Assembly (NCBI GenBank): GCA_963575745.1
Contig: CAUYUJ010014542.1
Coordinates: 1-64,000 of the forward strand
Direction: 5' to 3'
Length of the DNA stretch: 64,000 bases
Origin: Prorocentrum cordatum
Lineage: Eukaryota; Sar; Dinophyceae; Prorocentrales; Prorocentraceae
Numbering within the stretch: position 1 is the first letter of the stretch; each line of letters begins with the position of its first letter. Below the pieces are notes generated by a model that made no database searches, was not told the origin of the DNA, and saw nothing but the letters and a program-made list of their open reading frames with translations. Positions 12,471 to 24,123 of the stretch are shown here, piece after piece. Position numbers and translations under genes: made by a program.

Positions 12471-13330
12471 GAGGAGGAGGAGGAGGAGGAGGAGGAGGAG
12501 GAGGAGGAGGAGGAGGGGAAAAAGGAGGAGGAAGAGGAGGACGACGACGGCGGCCAGGAGCAAGAGCAAGAGAACAAGAGCAGAAGGAGGAGGAGGACGA
12601 CAACGACGACTGCATGGCGGGGAGGAGGAGAAGGAGCAGGGGAGGAAGATGAGGAGGAAGAGAAAGTCAAGGAGCGGGAGCAGCAGAAGCAGGAGGAGCG
12701 AGAAGCAGGAGGAGGAGTGTCCCTCCTCAGCCGCTCTCTCCGCGCCCTCCCGGAAGTGTCCTTGTCCCGTCCGTGTCCACCAAGGAGGCCGCATACACCT
12801 CCTGGGGCAACGGGCGTCCGCGAATGACGAAGTGGGAAATGGATAGTGTGGAGGGGGAAGGGCGGGAGAGGAAGGCGGAGGGAACACGGGGCGGAAGAGG
12901 ACATGGGGGGGAATAGAAGGAGTGGGGAGGGAGAGAGGGACAGAGGGAGGACAGGGAGGAGCGAGGAACGAGGACGGAGAAGGAAGAAGGCCGCAGTAAA
13001 GAGGGCGGAGGGAACAAAGGACATCCCAACCCCTCCACACTCCCCCTCCCATCTCCCATTCCCCTCCTGCTCAACCCATACCTCCAACTGCCCTGCGTAT
13101 GACCCCCAGCCCCCCCTCCAAAACCCCTCCCCCACCTCCCTCTCTGATTGGCCCTCTCCATCTTCACCTCCCTCCCACTCTCCCCTTCCCTGCCCCTCTC
13201 CCCTTCCATCCCTCTCTTCCCCATCCTAACCCACCCCGCCTCCCCGACAATCTCTCCCTCCTCCTCCTCCTCCTCCTCCTCCTCCGCCTTCTCATCCACC
13301 TCCTCCTTCTCCTCCTTGCCCTCCTCATAA
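12471..13330. repeat. Purine-rich (GGA)n and then pyrimidine-rich tract
   Basis: 12,471-12,760 is dominated by GGA/GAA trinucleotides on the + strand. 13,020-13,330 is C/T-rich. Acidic or Pro/Ser-rich open frames here are compositional. Confidence 0.85.
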
Positions 13331-14330
13331 TCACTATCAGCATCATCATCATCATCATCATCATCAGCATCATCATCAGCATGGTCATTATGATCATCAT
13401 GATCATCATCATCACCACCATCATCATCACCATCATCAGCATCAGCAGCATCTTCATCAGCAGCAGCATCAGCATCATCCTCATCATCAGCATCCTCATC
13501 ATCAGAATCATAAACAGTATCAGCATCACCATCAGCAGCATCATTATCAGCATCAGCATCAGCATCATCAGCATCAGCATCATTGCCAGCATCATCACCA
13601 GCATCATCATCACCATCATGATCACCAGCATCATCAGCATCATCAGCAGCATCATCAGCATCATCAGCATCACCACCATCAACAACAGCAGCAGTATCAT
13701 CAGCAGCATCATCATAATCAGCATCAGCATCACCATCATCACCATCATCATCATCATCACCATCAAAACAGCAATACTAACAAAATCATCATCAGCATCA
13801 GCATCATCACCGTCACCGCCACCGTCGTCGTCATCGTCATCATCATCACCTCCAACACAACCACCATCATCCCCATCAGCATCGTCATCATCATGAGCAT
13901 TACCATCAACATCAGCATCACTCTCGGCATCATCGTCGGCAACGCCATCACCCTTATCATCATCCATCATCACCACCACCAACCTTATCATCAACATTGC
14001 CATCGTCATCACCATAATAATCATTCAAAACACCAGCATCATCATCAGCAGCATCATCACTAACCACCACACTCACCATCACCATCACCATCGTCATCAA
14101 CTTCATCACCAACACCAACATCAACATCATCATAGTTAGCTTCCTCGTCGTCGTCGTCATCATGATCACCATAAGCAACAACATCGTCGTCGTGATCGTC
14201 ATCCTCCTCCTCGTCGTCATTCCCGTCAGCGACATCATCATCAACCTCATCAGCATCCTCATCATCATCAGCAGCAGCATCAGCATCACCATAATCATCA
14301 TCATCGTCGTCCTCATGTGTATCAATTGTC
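13331..14330. repeat. CAT/CATCAG microsatellite, about 1 kb
   Basis: Imperfect ATC trinucleotide repeat with interspersed CAG and CGT units. No coding meaning is apparent. Confidence 0.95.
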
Positions 14331-14880
14331 CTCGTCTTCATGTGCCCCAATCCTCCTCCTGATCCTCCTCCTCCTCGTCCTCCGCATCCGCCTGACCCTA
14401 ACCTAAAAACCTCTGTCGGCACCGCGCTGCGAGCCACGAGGCTGGGAGGCCATCCTCGCGGGTCTTCTCGCACATCCGCAAGTCCATCTTCTGTTGGACG
14501 TTCGGGTCCTGCAGAAAGCAGAGACCAGGCGGTAAGAGGAGTAGGAGGAAGAAGAGCTTGGGACGGAGGAGGAGAGGGAGAGTTGAAGAAGAGATAGAAG
14601 GATGAGGACAACGGCGACGATGACAGACTGTCTAGGCACAGCCAATTTTCAACCAAAAAACAACTATTTGATCGAGTGCCATTGTATGCAAACACGTGTG
14701 TACCCATATTTACAAATCTTTATATCTGAATAAATTAGAGATGTGCGTGCGTACTAGAACCATCACGCGCGCGCTTCGCGCGAGCTCAAATCCTAGTCGG
14801 TCCTCACGCCCATGGACACTCGGAGTCCAATCGCGTCCTCTTCGTTTCTCGAGCTGCCTCGGAGCTGTCTTGCAGGCCTC
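14331..14880. other. No gene seen
   Basis: Short CCT run, then unique sequence with a small AT-rich patch near 14,700-14,745. Nothing recognisable. Confidence 0.35.
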
Positions 14881-15060
14881 AGGATTTGCATGGGCTCCTC
14901 AGCCTTGGAATGAATCTACATGAGCACCTCGGCCTTAGAATTTACATGAATACGCGAATCTCATATTGTAGACGGGCACCTCGGACTCAGGAAAATGCAT
15001 GGGTACCTAGATTTCAGAATTTACATGGGAACCTCGGCCGTAGAATTTACATGGGCGCTG
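14880..15060. repeat. ~26-bp tandem repeat
   Basis: T(A/G)CATG recurs at 14,887, 14,917, 14,943, 14,996, 15,022 and 15,048, mostly 26 bases apart, with the consensus ATTTACATGGGNACCTCGG. Confidence 0.7.
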
Positions 15061-15129
15061 CGGCGACCTGGGGGGCGGAGGGCGGAGGCAAAGAAACACA
15101 CAAGATCTTATATTTTATCGCTTCGCTCA

Positions 15130-15420
15130 TTCCGCCGGCCCTGGAGCGCTCTTTGGGGCCTCTTGGGGCTCCTTGGCGGCGTCTTGGGGGCCCCTGGGGC
15201 CTCTTGGGGGGTCCTTGGGGGCCTCTTGGGGCGAGAAGGGGAGGCAGTCGATTGCGGCTCCCCCCTCGGAGGCCACGATCCTCGTGAGGGGAGGGGTGTC
15301 GAAAAATGGCCCTCCCCTGGGGCGTTCTGGGGGGATATCGCCTGGGAGCAGCCTGGGAGTGGACCGGGACCTGGCCGGGGTACTTCTCGTCCAGGGTCCC
15401 CCAGGGGCCGCCCCGCGCTC
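15130..15420. repeat. G-rich low-complexity repeat
   Basis: Repeats of GGGGCCTCTTGG type on the + strand, similar in style to 49,380-49,990. Runs of four or more G make quadruplex formation possible. Confidence 0.6.
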
Positions 15421-15483
15421 GCGAACTAGAACTATTGTTAATCAGTTGCCGGAGATCTTAGCACGCCTCTGGCCCGTTGGGCC

Positions 15484-15945
15484 GGCGAATTATCCTCCTC
15501 CCTCCTCCACCCCTTCCTCTTCCACCTCCGCCACCCTCCTCCTCATCCTCCTCCTGTCCCTCCTCCACCCCCCAGATTTGGCAGATCAGGAGTCATGATG
15601 CATTGCATGGAGTGTTGCAAAACAACTATTCGTGCAGGCGCTCATTCAATGGGTATGGGGTGTTGAGTGCGGTGGACCGGTGGCGGAGGGGTGCTGATGG
15701 AGTCCGTGAGGCGTTGGCGCACGTAGAGGATCAGGCAGTGCATGCCCCAAGGCTGTACAACGCTGCCAATGCAACCTCCGAGTCGTCCAGCAAACGTTGT
15801 AAACGGCTCTCGTCCCTCCTCCCTCCGCGTACTCCTCCTCCTCCTTCTCCTCCTCCTCCTCCTCCTCCTCCTCCTCCTCCTCCTCCTCCTCCTCCCCGTA
15901 GTCATCCCTGTCCTCCTCCTCCTCCTTCTCCTCCTCCTCCTCCTC
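15484..15945. repeat. (CCT)n tracts around a short unique stretch
   Basis: CCT repeats at 15,490-15,570 and 15,830-15,945 flank about 250 bases of unique sequence in which I see no gene. Confidence 0.75.
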
Positions 15946-15967
15946 CGCAGCCATTTTTGGCTCAAAG
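15945..15967 (+). other. Probable decayed spliced-leader relic
   Basis: The sequence matches the dinoflagellate spliced leader (CCGTAGCCATTTTGGCTCAAG type) with one substitution (T to C at the fourth base) and two single-base insertions, in the T run and in the A run. It lies upstream of the coiled-coil pseudogene in the same orientation. The alternative is coincidence at the end of a (CCT)n tract. Confidence 0.55.
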
Positions 15968-16042
15968 CAGCGGTGTCTTCCCCGCTGGTGCGCGGCGCGC
16001 CGCCCCCGTGCGGCCCTCTTTCCCCAGTCTCGCAATCGCGAC

Positions 16043-16912
16043 ATGGCGGCTGGGGGCGATGGCCACGGCCTCTGCAAGCTCCTTACGGAGCTTCTGGTGG
16101 CGCAGGCAGCCTTCGGTGCAGAACACGCGTGCTTTGGGGCAGGCCTCTCGGCAAAGGCCACGAGTAGGGTGGTGGCAGTGGTGGCGCGCGGGACGCTGCA
16201 GGGCCCGAGTGCGGGCGAAGACGGTGGAGGCAGTGCTGTGCTCGCAGTCGGGGCGCTCGACGGAAAGCAGCACATCCTGTCCGACGTGGAGGTCCTGGAG
16301 GTGTCCGAGGCGAAGGCACGCCTTCGCGAGGTTGGCCTTGCGGACCTCGCGAGCCGCCTGGGCAAGCACTCCAAGGTGCGCGATGGGGTCGCCCACCGCA
16401 ACGTCAGCCTGCAGGGCGACATCGAGGCGTCGATCAAGGACACAGACAGGTGGCCTCCCGTGTCGGCGAGACCAAGCAGGAGGGCAAGACCACCACTGTG
16501 AAGGATGTGCAGAAGCAGCACGAGTCCAAGCTCCAGGCACTCGAGGCCCAGATCTCGAGCTACGAGGCGGACAAGCAGCGGCTCGAGCAGCGCGTAGTGC
16601 AGTGAACGAAGCTTGAGAAGGACTACCAGCTGAAGGAGAACGACTGGAAGGACCACCAACAGAAGATAAGGACATTGGACATTGGCGTAGCTGATGGAGA
16701 CGGTGCGGCTCCAGGGGGTCAAGATCCAGCAGTACCAGAAGGAGGCCACCGCCGCGCGGGACGAGAAGGATTCGCTCAAGTTCACGGTCCAGGAGATCGG
16801 CACCATCATGACCCATGCACCATCTGTCAGCGGCATGAAGGACGTCGACGATGGCATGCCCGTTCTGGGCCGAGCGCTTGTACTCACCAAGAGCAACAGT
16901 GGCAAGACGTGA
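16043..16912 (+). pseudogene. Coiled-coil protein pseudogene, probably retroposed
   Basis: An ATG at 16,043 follows the leader relic. A frame open to about 16,448 (SLQGDIEASIKDTDR) shifts to one reading QVASRVGETKQEGK, then KQHESKLQALEAQISSYEAD with heptad spacing. It meets an in-frame TGA near 16,602, continues as TKLEKDYQLKENDWKDH, and shifts again at about 16,690 to KIQQYQKEATAARDEKDS, LKFTVQEIGTIMTHAP and LGRALVLTKSNSGKT before a stop at 16,910. The helical, charged composition suggests a coiled-coil protein of unknown role. No introns, a relic leader and several disruptions fit a processed, decayed cDNA copy. Confidence 0.45.
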
Positions 16913-17420
16913 TTCGCGAACCCCCAGGGCGGCTCATCTCAGCCTGTCCGCTGTCGGGCTGAGCGCCTTGAGGTTGGCAGCAGTGCTCATCGTGGCGTTG
17001 CGACGCCTTGCGAGCGGGGATGAAGCCCCCTGGTCTCACGATCCCGTGGCTCAACATCGTCCCCTCGGCGGTTCACCATGACAGCAGTCGCCATGCGCCG
17101 TGCGGAGTTTGTCCGTGCTCAATGCGGCGGCTTCGGTTCCCATTGCCAGCTGCGCTGAATAGAGGCGGAACCTGCCCAGGCGACGCGGCCTCTCAAGGAC
17201 CAGACCAGTTCGAAGCTCCCTGCTGGTCAACTATGCCTGGGGGACAGACACTGTGTGGCAAATCATATTATCGATATTCGTCGCTGTCGCCATCTTTCGG
17301 CGGCGAGCCCGCGGGGGAAGTGAGAAGAGGTGAACCCGAGGTCGGTCGCGCTAGGGCTCCCGCCCCCGCGCGCGGCGGCTCGCCATGTGGCAGGATCTGC
17401 GGCTCGCAGGACTTCTGATC
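16913..17420. other. No gene seen
   Basis: GC-rich unique sequence with short open frames and no motif I can defend. Confidence 0.35.
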
Positions 17421-17749
17421 TGATCCTCCACCTCCACCTCCACCTCCTCCTCCTCATCCTCGCCCCCCTCCTCATCATCATCCATATCCTCATCCTCACC
17501 CGCATCCTCATTTTACGGAGGGCGGGCTTCAAGTGCTATGCTTGTAGCGTCCTCGCTGGAAAAAAGGGTGTAGCGCTTCGACTTAGAACTGGCGGCAACA
17601 AATGCAGGCTGTGAGTCAGCGCGGAAATACGTGAAGCGAATACAATTGGGGAAAGCAGGAGCGCCCGTGAGGGCGCGGAGTGGCTGAGCGAGCAGCCCGT
17701 GGCCTGCCTCCTCCTCCTGCTCCTGCTCCTCCTCCTCCACCTCACCACC

Positions 17750-17807
<58 letters not shown>

Positions 17808-18459
17808 GCATCATCATCATCATCATCAGCATCCGCATCAGCATCATCATCATCAGAATCGTCATCATCATGATCATGATCATGATCATGATCAACATCA
17901 CCATCACCATCACCATCACCATCACCAGCATCATCATCATCACCATCATCATCATCACCATCAGCATCATCATCATCATCGCCCACATCATCATCAGCAT
18001 CAGCATCAGCATCATCAGCATCATCGTCCTTATCATCATCAACATTATCATCCTCATCATCATCGTCATCGTCATCCTCATGCTCGTCGACTCGTCGTCA
18101 TCATCATCATTACCATCCGCATCAGCATCAGCATCATCAGCATCATCAACACCATCATCATAAGCATCATCATCGTCATTGGCATCGTCATCGTCTTCGT
18201 CATGCTCGTCGTCGTCACCATCATCCTTGTCATCAGCATCAGCACCAGCATCAGCAACATCAGCATCATCATCACCATCATCATCGTCAGCATCCTCTTC
18301 ATCACAATCATCAGCACCGCCACCATCAGCAGCACCAACATCACCATCAACACGCGCATCAACATCATCAACATCAGCAGCATCGTCATCAGCCTCATCA
18401 TTGTGATCAGCATCATCCTCACCGTCACCATGACCATCGTCGTCGCCATCATCATCATC

Positions 18460-18490
<31 letters not shown>

Positions 18491-18825
18491 ATAGCAATGT
18501 CATCTCCAGAATCAACAGCCTCATTACCAGCAGCAGCATCAGCATCATCAGCATCAGCAGCATCATCAGCATCAGCAGCGTCATCATTATCGTCATAAGC
18601 ATCAGCACCAGCACCATCAGCAGCAACATCAAAGTCATTATTCTTGTCATCAGCAGCGACACAATCATCATCACCATCATCACGATAATCAACAAAAGCA
18701 GATGCATCCCCATTTTCATCATCAGCAGCATCCTCACCATCAACATCATCATCATCACCATCGTCATCGTCGTCGGTATCATCGTCATCATCATCGCCAT
18801 CATCGTCATCATCCTAATCATCATT
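17421..18825. repeat. CCT then CAT/CATCAG microsatellite
   Basis: CCT/CAT transition at 17,425-17,510, a unique stretch to about 17,700, then a 1.1 kb imperfect ATC repeat to 18,825. It ends exactly where the B repeat begins. Confidence 0.93.
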
Positions 18826-18972
18826 GCTACAACTTCCGTTCGGGGGCCAGACGACGACGCAGGCACTTCTGATCTACAATGTCGCCACCGACCGGTGCGA
18901 ATGGGGAGGGGCCCAACCTGAACAGTCGAGACTCAACCAACACACGTGTGTGGCTACGGCCATACTCACTGC
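18826..18972. repeat. Repeat B, solo copy of DIRS-element end
   Basis: About 146 bases align with 42,549-42,694, sharing CTTCCGTTCGGGGGCCAGAC, GGGGAGGGGCCCA(A/G)CCTG and CCAACACACGTGTG blocks with scattered differences. The left edge (GCTACAACTTCCG) directly abuts the ATC microsatellite. It is best read as a solo end of an element like that at 42.5-48.6 kb. Confidence 0.75.
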
Positions 18973-19007
18973 TCCAGGTGGGTATATGACTATTTTACCG
19001 CGTCCGA

Positions 19008-19051
19008 CCTTGAGACTCCAAGGTCGATCTATAGTGCGGGGTCGAACTATA
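19008..19051 (+). repeat. Left terminal inverted repeat
   Basis: Begins CCTTGAGACTCCAAGG, itself a small hairpin (CCTTG/CAAGG), then GTCGATCTATAGTGCGGGG and TCGAACTATA. It matches the reverse complement of 28,259-28,302 with one difference. Confidence 0.85.
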
Positions 19052-19236
19052 ATGCGGGGGCTATACTTTTCTGCGGGTCGATCTATAGTTCGGGCGCGCC
19101 GAAAATAGTTCGACCCGCCGTTTTGGGGCAAACGGGGCTTCAGCGCCCATGCTCGCGCTCGCCCCACTGGGAGGGGTCCAACATATATTTGAGCCGACAG
19201 CAACGAATGACAACGATACACACAGAAGCGTTCTTT

Positions 19237-21113
19237 TCAATGCATGCGCACAATCGGCTGGCCGCAGAACTTAGAGATGCATGCCGCTGAAAACGCTCTC
19301 ATGGACCTCCTTTGGCCCCTCCTTCGGCCAAATGCAGCTACAGATCCACCGAAATCCTCATCCCTATAGTTCCAGTGCTTCGCTGGTTCACCGCCGCCCA
19401 TGCACAGCTCCAGAAACATGTGCATTTTAGGCTTCACTTTAAAATGGGCAGGAAGCGCGTCTTGCAAAGCGGCCGTCTGCGTGGCAAACTTACTTGAATG
19501 CTCTCTAAGAATGTCCACAGCAAATGGGCGATTGTCAGAGAGTGCCTCGTAACACCGAGATAAGCTTTTCATCCCTGCGTGAATGGACGATTCTACAGCT
19601 GCCCGCTCGTCGACGCCATTCCTCCTATCAAGGAAAGCCTCCGCCATCTCCAATGCCCATGGAACCATGTGCCTGAGCATCCCCGCGCCGCACCTCATCT
19701 TAGCCGTCGTTGCTTTTTTTCCTTTCACAACGCCCCGCGTCAGTCTCGATAGGCGGCTGGTCTTCTCACCTGGCGGCTGCCTGTCGTAGAACGCCATCAA
19801 ATGACCATGTAGTGTGGAGACGCGGCCTTTCTGGGTAGTTCCAGCCACCTTTTTGCGCGTTGCAAGATACCATAGCAAGCCCCCTATGAAGTCAGCCGCT
19901 ACTCCAAGATCAACAACGTGTAACCAATCTAGCTTCAGCAACTTTTCGTTCGCATACGGCACTTGGAAGAGAGGGCACACCTGCTCGCCTGAAACGATAA
20001 TCTTCGCAAGGACTTCTGGCCATGTGCGTCGGTGCGTTCTCCACGGCGCGTCTCTCCCAGTCTGCGATTTCACCTGCGGGGAGTAGCCAAAAACACTCCT
20101 CCTCCTCCTCCTCCTCCTCCTCCTCCACCCCTCCTCCTCCTCCTCCTCCACCCCCCCTGGAAGGGGCCGCAAAACGACGACGACGCACCCCCTCCCAGAG
20201 GGGATTTCCATCCTCCCCTGATGTGTTGCGCTCCCATGGCCTCGTCCTTCTTGATGTTGCACAGGAAGCATACTTCGTCATCTTGCCAGCCAGGTAGCTT
20301 GAGCACCTCCTTCATCATCTTCCAGTCCCCTTTGATCTGGCAAAGCACTCCGCCAATTGGTAGGGTTGCATCGGCCACTTGTCGGCGCTTCCTCCATGCG
20401 TCCTGCGCGCCGAAGGGAGAGCCGTCGTGCCGTGCCGTCGGCCAGCGCTTCGCAGCCAAGTGAACAAAGCTCCACTGCACCACTGCAAAAACATCATCAA
20501 ATGTGTTGGGGCCCACGTGCTCTTTGAGGAACGCTGTGATTGGGGCCCGCAGGTTTTTCCAGCGCCCCGCAGCCCCTGGCAACATGAGGCTGATGATCTC
20601 TGCGCTCATCGATCGGTCCCAGAAGCAAGGGGCCCCGTCCTGCCACACGCCCAGGGCCACCAGGTCGTTGCAACCACTCTCCGCCCTGGCTCTTTGCACG
20701 TGGCGCAGAGACACGCCGTCGAGACTCGACGTCTCCAGTAGCACGCTCCGCTCGCCAAAATGATGAAGTTGATGAAGTATTTCGTGAGGAAGCATCATCG
20801 CTAAGTCCATCAGTTGTTCTGTTTCAGACTTGGGGTCCCAGCCCCTCACCTGGCAGTGATAGAGCGGAGGCCACCCTTTCCTGAAGAAATCCCGCCTGAA
20901 CTTCCTGGCAGCGTTTTTCATGCCCGACGTTGACTCCGTAGTGTGCAGGTCGGAGAGACCTGTCGCAGATGCAGAGACGCAGTCATTGATCAGCTGAGCG
21001 CCGCGCTGCCCGCTGACCACGTTGCTGCTTATCAGGTCCTGCACGTTCGCTCTCAGCCGCCTCTCCGGCGGCAAGCCCAACCTGTCATAAGGCAACCGCC
21101 GCCTGGAAAGCAT
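19237..21113 (-). CDS. Transposase-like protein, two exons
   Basis: ATG at 21,113. Exon 1 runs to about 20,220 and encodes FFRKGWPPLYHCQVRGWDPK, DGAPCFWDRS, HDGSPFGAQDAWR and DDEVCFLCNIKKDE. A ~150-base intron holding (GGA)n and CCCCT/AGGGG hairpins ends CCCCGCAG|G, and exon 2 starts at 20,073: GRDAPWR, KLDWLHVVDLGVAADFIGG, HFKVKPKMHMFLELC and HWNYRDEDFGGSVAAFGRRRG, stop TGA at 19,237. These blocks belong to a protein family I know as highly repeated in dinoflagellate genomes. Its DW..H..DLG and KPK.H motifs suggest an RNase H-fold transposase, which is inference. The exon 1 donor is unclear: no GT gives a phase that matches, so a non-canonical donor is likely. Confidence 0.65.
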
Positions 21114-21544
21114 CCCGCGGGGCCCGCGGGAGACAGGCGCGAGCGCGGCGGCCTTGAGCCACTGCAGTGGCTACGGACATGCGCGGCTGAGGCAAGGAGC
21201 CCTTGCCCTTTCCCGCGCCCCTCCTCCGCGCCCTCCTTCAATCCCTTTCATGCCCCTCCCCTCCTGCTACTCCCCTCCTGATGATACCAAGCCCCCCTCC
21301 CCCCCGCCCCCCCCCTCCCCCCACGCCCCTGCGATGAGGGGGGCTTCTTTACTGGCAAACCCAGAAACATGCGGCCCCTCACGAAGGGGCACCCCTGGCA
21401 GAGGAAGCGGCAAGTTCTCGTTTTCCCACGGGCGTCGGAAAGGCAGCGCTGCATGCGTGTCGTCGGGCGAGGCAGAGCATCTCAAACCCTACTGCATATA
21501 TGCATGTAAATACTGATATGTAGATGTAGATGTAGGGCCGCAGC

Positions 21545-22819
21545 TCAATTGAGGAACTTCTTGAAGCGCTTGACCGAGAGCTGAATGCCCTCGAACATGT
21601 GCTCGTGTGTGTTGTAGGCGGCCTGGACCTCATTCTTCAGCTTATCGTGCATGTCCGTGTCCTTGCCGACAGAATCAGCGCCCTCAATTTTCGCAATCAG
21701 AACCTCCATCTCCGTCTCGTGCTGGTCCGCATTGTCCACGCACTTCTTGCACTCATCGGCCCAGTTCTGGAAGCTCTGACGGTCCTTCTGATCCTGATCC
21801 CCAGCCTTCGCGAGCAACTGATTCTTCGTGTGCTTTAGGAACTTCAGCTCCTTCTGATACTTGACCAGCATTTGCCTTGGTAGGGATCATAAACAAGCAA
21901 TGCGCCGACATGCTTTTCAACGCAAACAACGCACGACAGAACGGATACGAACCAGTTTCTATCGCCATCCCCTCCAGGAGGGGCGGCGGGGGCGTGGCGG
22001 GGGAGAGGGCCCCCCTCTGGGAGGGGTCTGGCAGAGCACCAGAGATGGAAGGGCAGGGGGCGGCTGCCGAGGACGGCGCGCGATCTCGTCCTTCTTACTC
22101 ACGATCTCTGGCCAGTGCGGATTCTCGATCTTCACCTCGCCGCCCCCACCCGACCCCGAAGCGCTGGACGACGGGAGCTCGGCCATCCTGATGCCTGCAG
22201 CTTCGAGTTGCTTCAGGTTCTTCAGGTTGGACGTCCCCTTGAAGGTGCGCGAGTCCTTCGTCACCAGCTGGTCATCGTCCATGTTGCGCTCGACGAAGTA
22301 CCACTCCTTCCACAGAGGCCTGTCCTTGACATCTTCCTTGATGGGGAATTCTTCTTTGGTGCCATGCTCTTCGCTGTTCTCCTCCCACCATTCCTGCGCG
22401 AAGGCAGTGGCTTCCTGGATGTTCGCAAAGTCTTTGATGGTGAGGTTCTTGAGGGCCAGTGCCTGCGATACATTCCGGTGCCCTTTCTTGGCAGAGCGCG
22501 CGTGCACCTCTTCATTCGTGCATCTCTCTTCGAAGGTGGCCAACCAGTCAAGTGTCTTGTCCTTGTCACTCGCGAAGGTCTGCAAGAAACGCTTCCGATC
22601 GGCTGGGTCCTTCATCCCGTTCCAAAGCGCCTGGGCTGCTCTGGCGGATTCTGCTGTGCTCGTAAGTTTCCCGCTGCCGTCCTTCTTCTCCGACTGGTAC
22701 TTGAGCCACGCCCTCATCTTGTCGGCCTCCTGCTTGTCGAGCCCGTGCCCCTTCGGGGCCGCCTTCGACTTCTTCGCCGCTGGTGCGCCCTGGCCCTCGA
22801 TCTTCTTCTTCGGTGCCAT
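21545..22819 (-). CDS. MAPKKK-start accessory protein of the transposon, two exons
   Basis: ATG at 22,819 opens MAPKKKIEGQGAPAAKKSK, a basic start. Exon 1 ends at 22,103 (HWPEI|GTGAGTAAG), giving 239 codons exactly in phase. The intron (22,102-21,860) contains two CCCCT/AGGGG hairpins. Exon 2 starts YQKELKFLKHTKNQ and ends KRFKKFLN with TGA at 21,545. The ~343-residue product is charged and helical. The central region (ALWNGMKDPADRKRFLQTF, DWLATFEERCTNEE, DRPLWKEWYFVERN) resembles proteins repeated in dinoflagellates, but I can name no domain. The Lys-rich start could be nuclear or nucleic-acid binding. Its place just upstream of the transposase suggests a partner role. Confidence 0.62.
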
Positions 22820-23611
22820 GCTGCGCAACGGTGTGAGGAGAGTGCCCAGCAGGAGCAGAGGAGGGACTACTCCTGGGGCGGGCATGGCTGCCGCGGGACT
22901 GACCCCTGAAATTTGGGATACAGCAGCAAAATCGAAATGCCCTGCGGCAGCCGAAACGCCTGCGAATGGCAAGTAGATCGTCGGGGGCCTTCCCCGCGCA
23001 CTTCAGTGGTGCGTGTGGGTGTGGTGTGGTGCTGTGGGTGTGGCGTGTGTGGTGGTACATTTCAGTATCGTCGAGCCTTCCCCTCAGCCAGGGGTTCGTT
23101 TCTCTCCCCTCGAAGGGGCTCGCAACCCACGCGGTCGCCTCCTCCCCCTCGAAGAGAAGGGGTGCTACCTCATCAGCGGTGAGGCGGGGAGGGGGAGGGG
23201 ATGTGCCAGGGCCCCCCCCTCAGTAAGGGGTGCGCGCCCCCTCAAAAAGGGGCACCCCCCTCTCTGGATTGCTTTGCGCGGCAGGCAAGCACAGGGGCCC
23301 GAACGACTCACCCATGATGCAATGCTACTGCTCCCCCCTGCTGCCCCTGCTCACACTGCCCCCCCTCATTAAAGGGGCTCACCCTCAGTAAAGGACGGTG
23401 GTGCCCCTCCGCAAGGGGCCCGTCAAAGATGTTTCAGGGGCTCCCCTCAATCAGGAACACCGCGCCCCCCAACCCCCCTAGGGGGCCCGTCAGATACGGT
23501 TCCCCCCCCCCCCCCCCCCCCCACCCTCAGCCAGGGGCGTTTCGCCCCTCAGCGGGACTCGTCTGGCCCCCATGCAGCGAGGGGGGGTGCACTGCAAGCG
23601 ACCTTTACGAG

Positions 23612-23790
23612 AGAGATTCTCTTAAGAGAATTCTCTTAAGAGAATTCTCTTAAGAGAATTCTCTTAAGAGAATTGTTGGTTTTGCCTGAGACATCCACAC
23701 AATTCTCTTAAGAGAATTCTCTTAAGAGAATTCTCTTAAGAGAATTCTCTTAAGAGAATTCTCTTAAGAGAATTCTCCAAAGAGAATTTC
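23612..23790. repeat. Two arrays of a 14-bp perfect palindrome
   Basis: The unit AATTCTCTTAAGAG repeats head to tail with period 14: about four units at 23,614-23,674, a 25-base unique spacer, then five full units and two decayed ones at 23,699-23,790. Each unit is self-complementary, so the whole region can pair in many registers. Confidence 0.93.
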
Positions 23791-24123
23791 CCCTTAAGAT
23801 AATCGGTTTCGTGATCGCCCGCCCCCTCTGCCAGGGGCAGCCGCGCGCGCCCCTGCAATGAAGGGGCCACAGTCAAGCAGAGCCCCCTTAACCCGTACCG
23901 CCTCTATTCTGGCGCGAGAGGCCGCGCAAATGTATATGGATGTCGGCGCCGTCGCCGACGCGGTCGCCCCGCGGCTCAGGGCGCGCCGTCCTGGGGCGGA
24001 TGGGGGTGCAGGAGGAAGATTGACAAGGAGGAAGAGCAGAAGCAAGAGGGATATGGACAAGGAGGAGGGCGGGCGACAAGCAGGAGCAGGAGGAAGAGTG
24101 ACCAGGAGGATGGAGAAGCGGTC

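Noticed and set aside
13164-14024. Met/Ile/Asp-rich open frames in the CAT tracts, also at 17.7-18.9 kb and 48.6-49.2 kb
   Set aside because: Compositional products of ATC repeats; no complexity outside the repeat unit.
16083-16905. Minus-strand frames opposite the coiled-coil pseudogene
   Set aside because: They lack helical or motif structure, while the + strand reading shows heptads and follows the leader relic.
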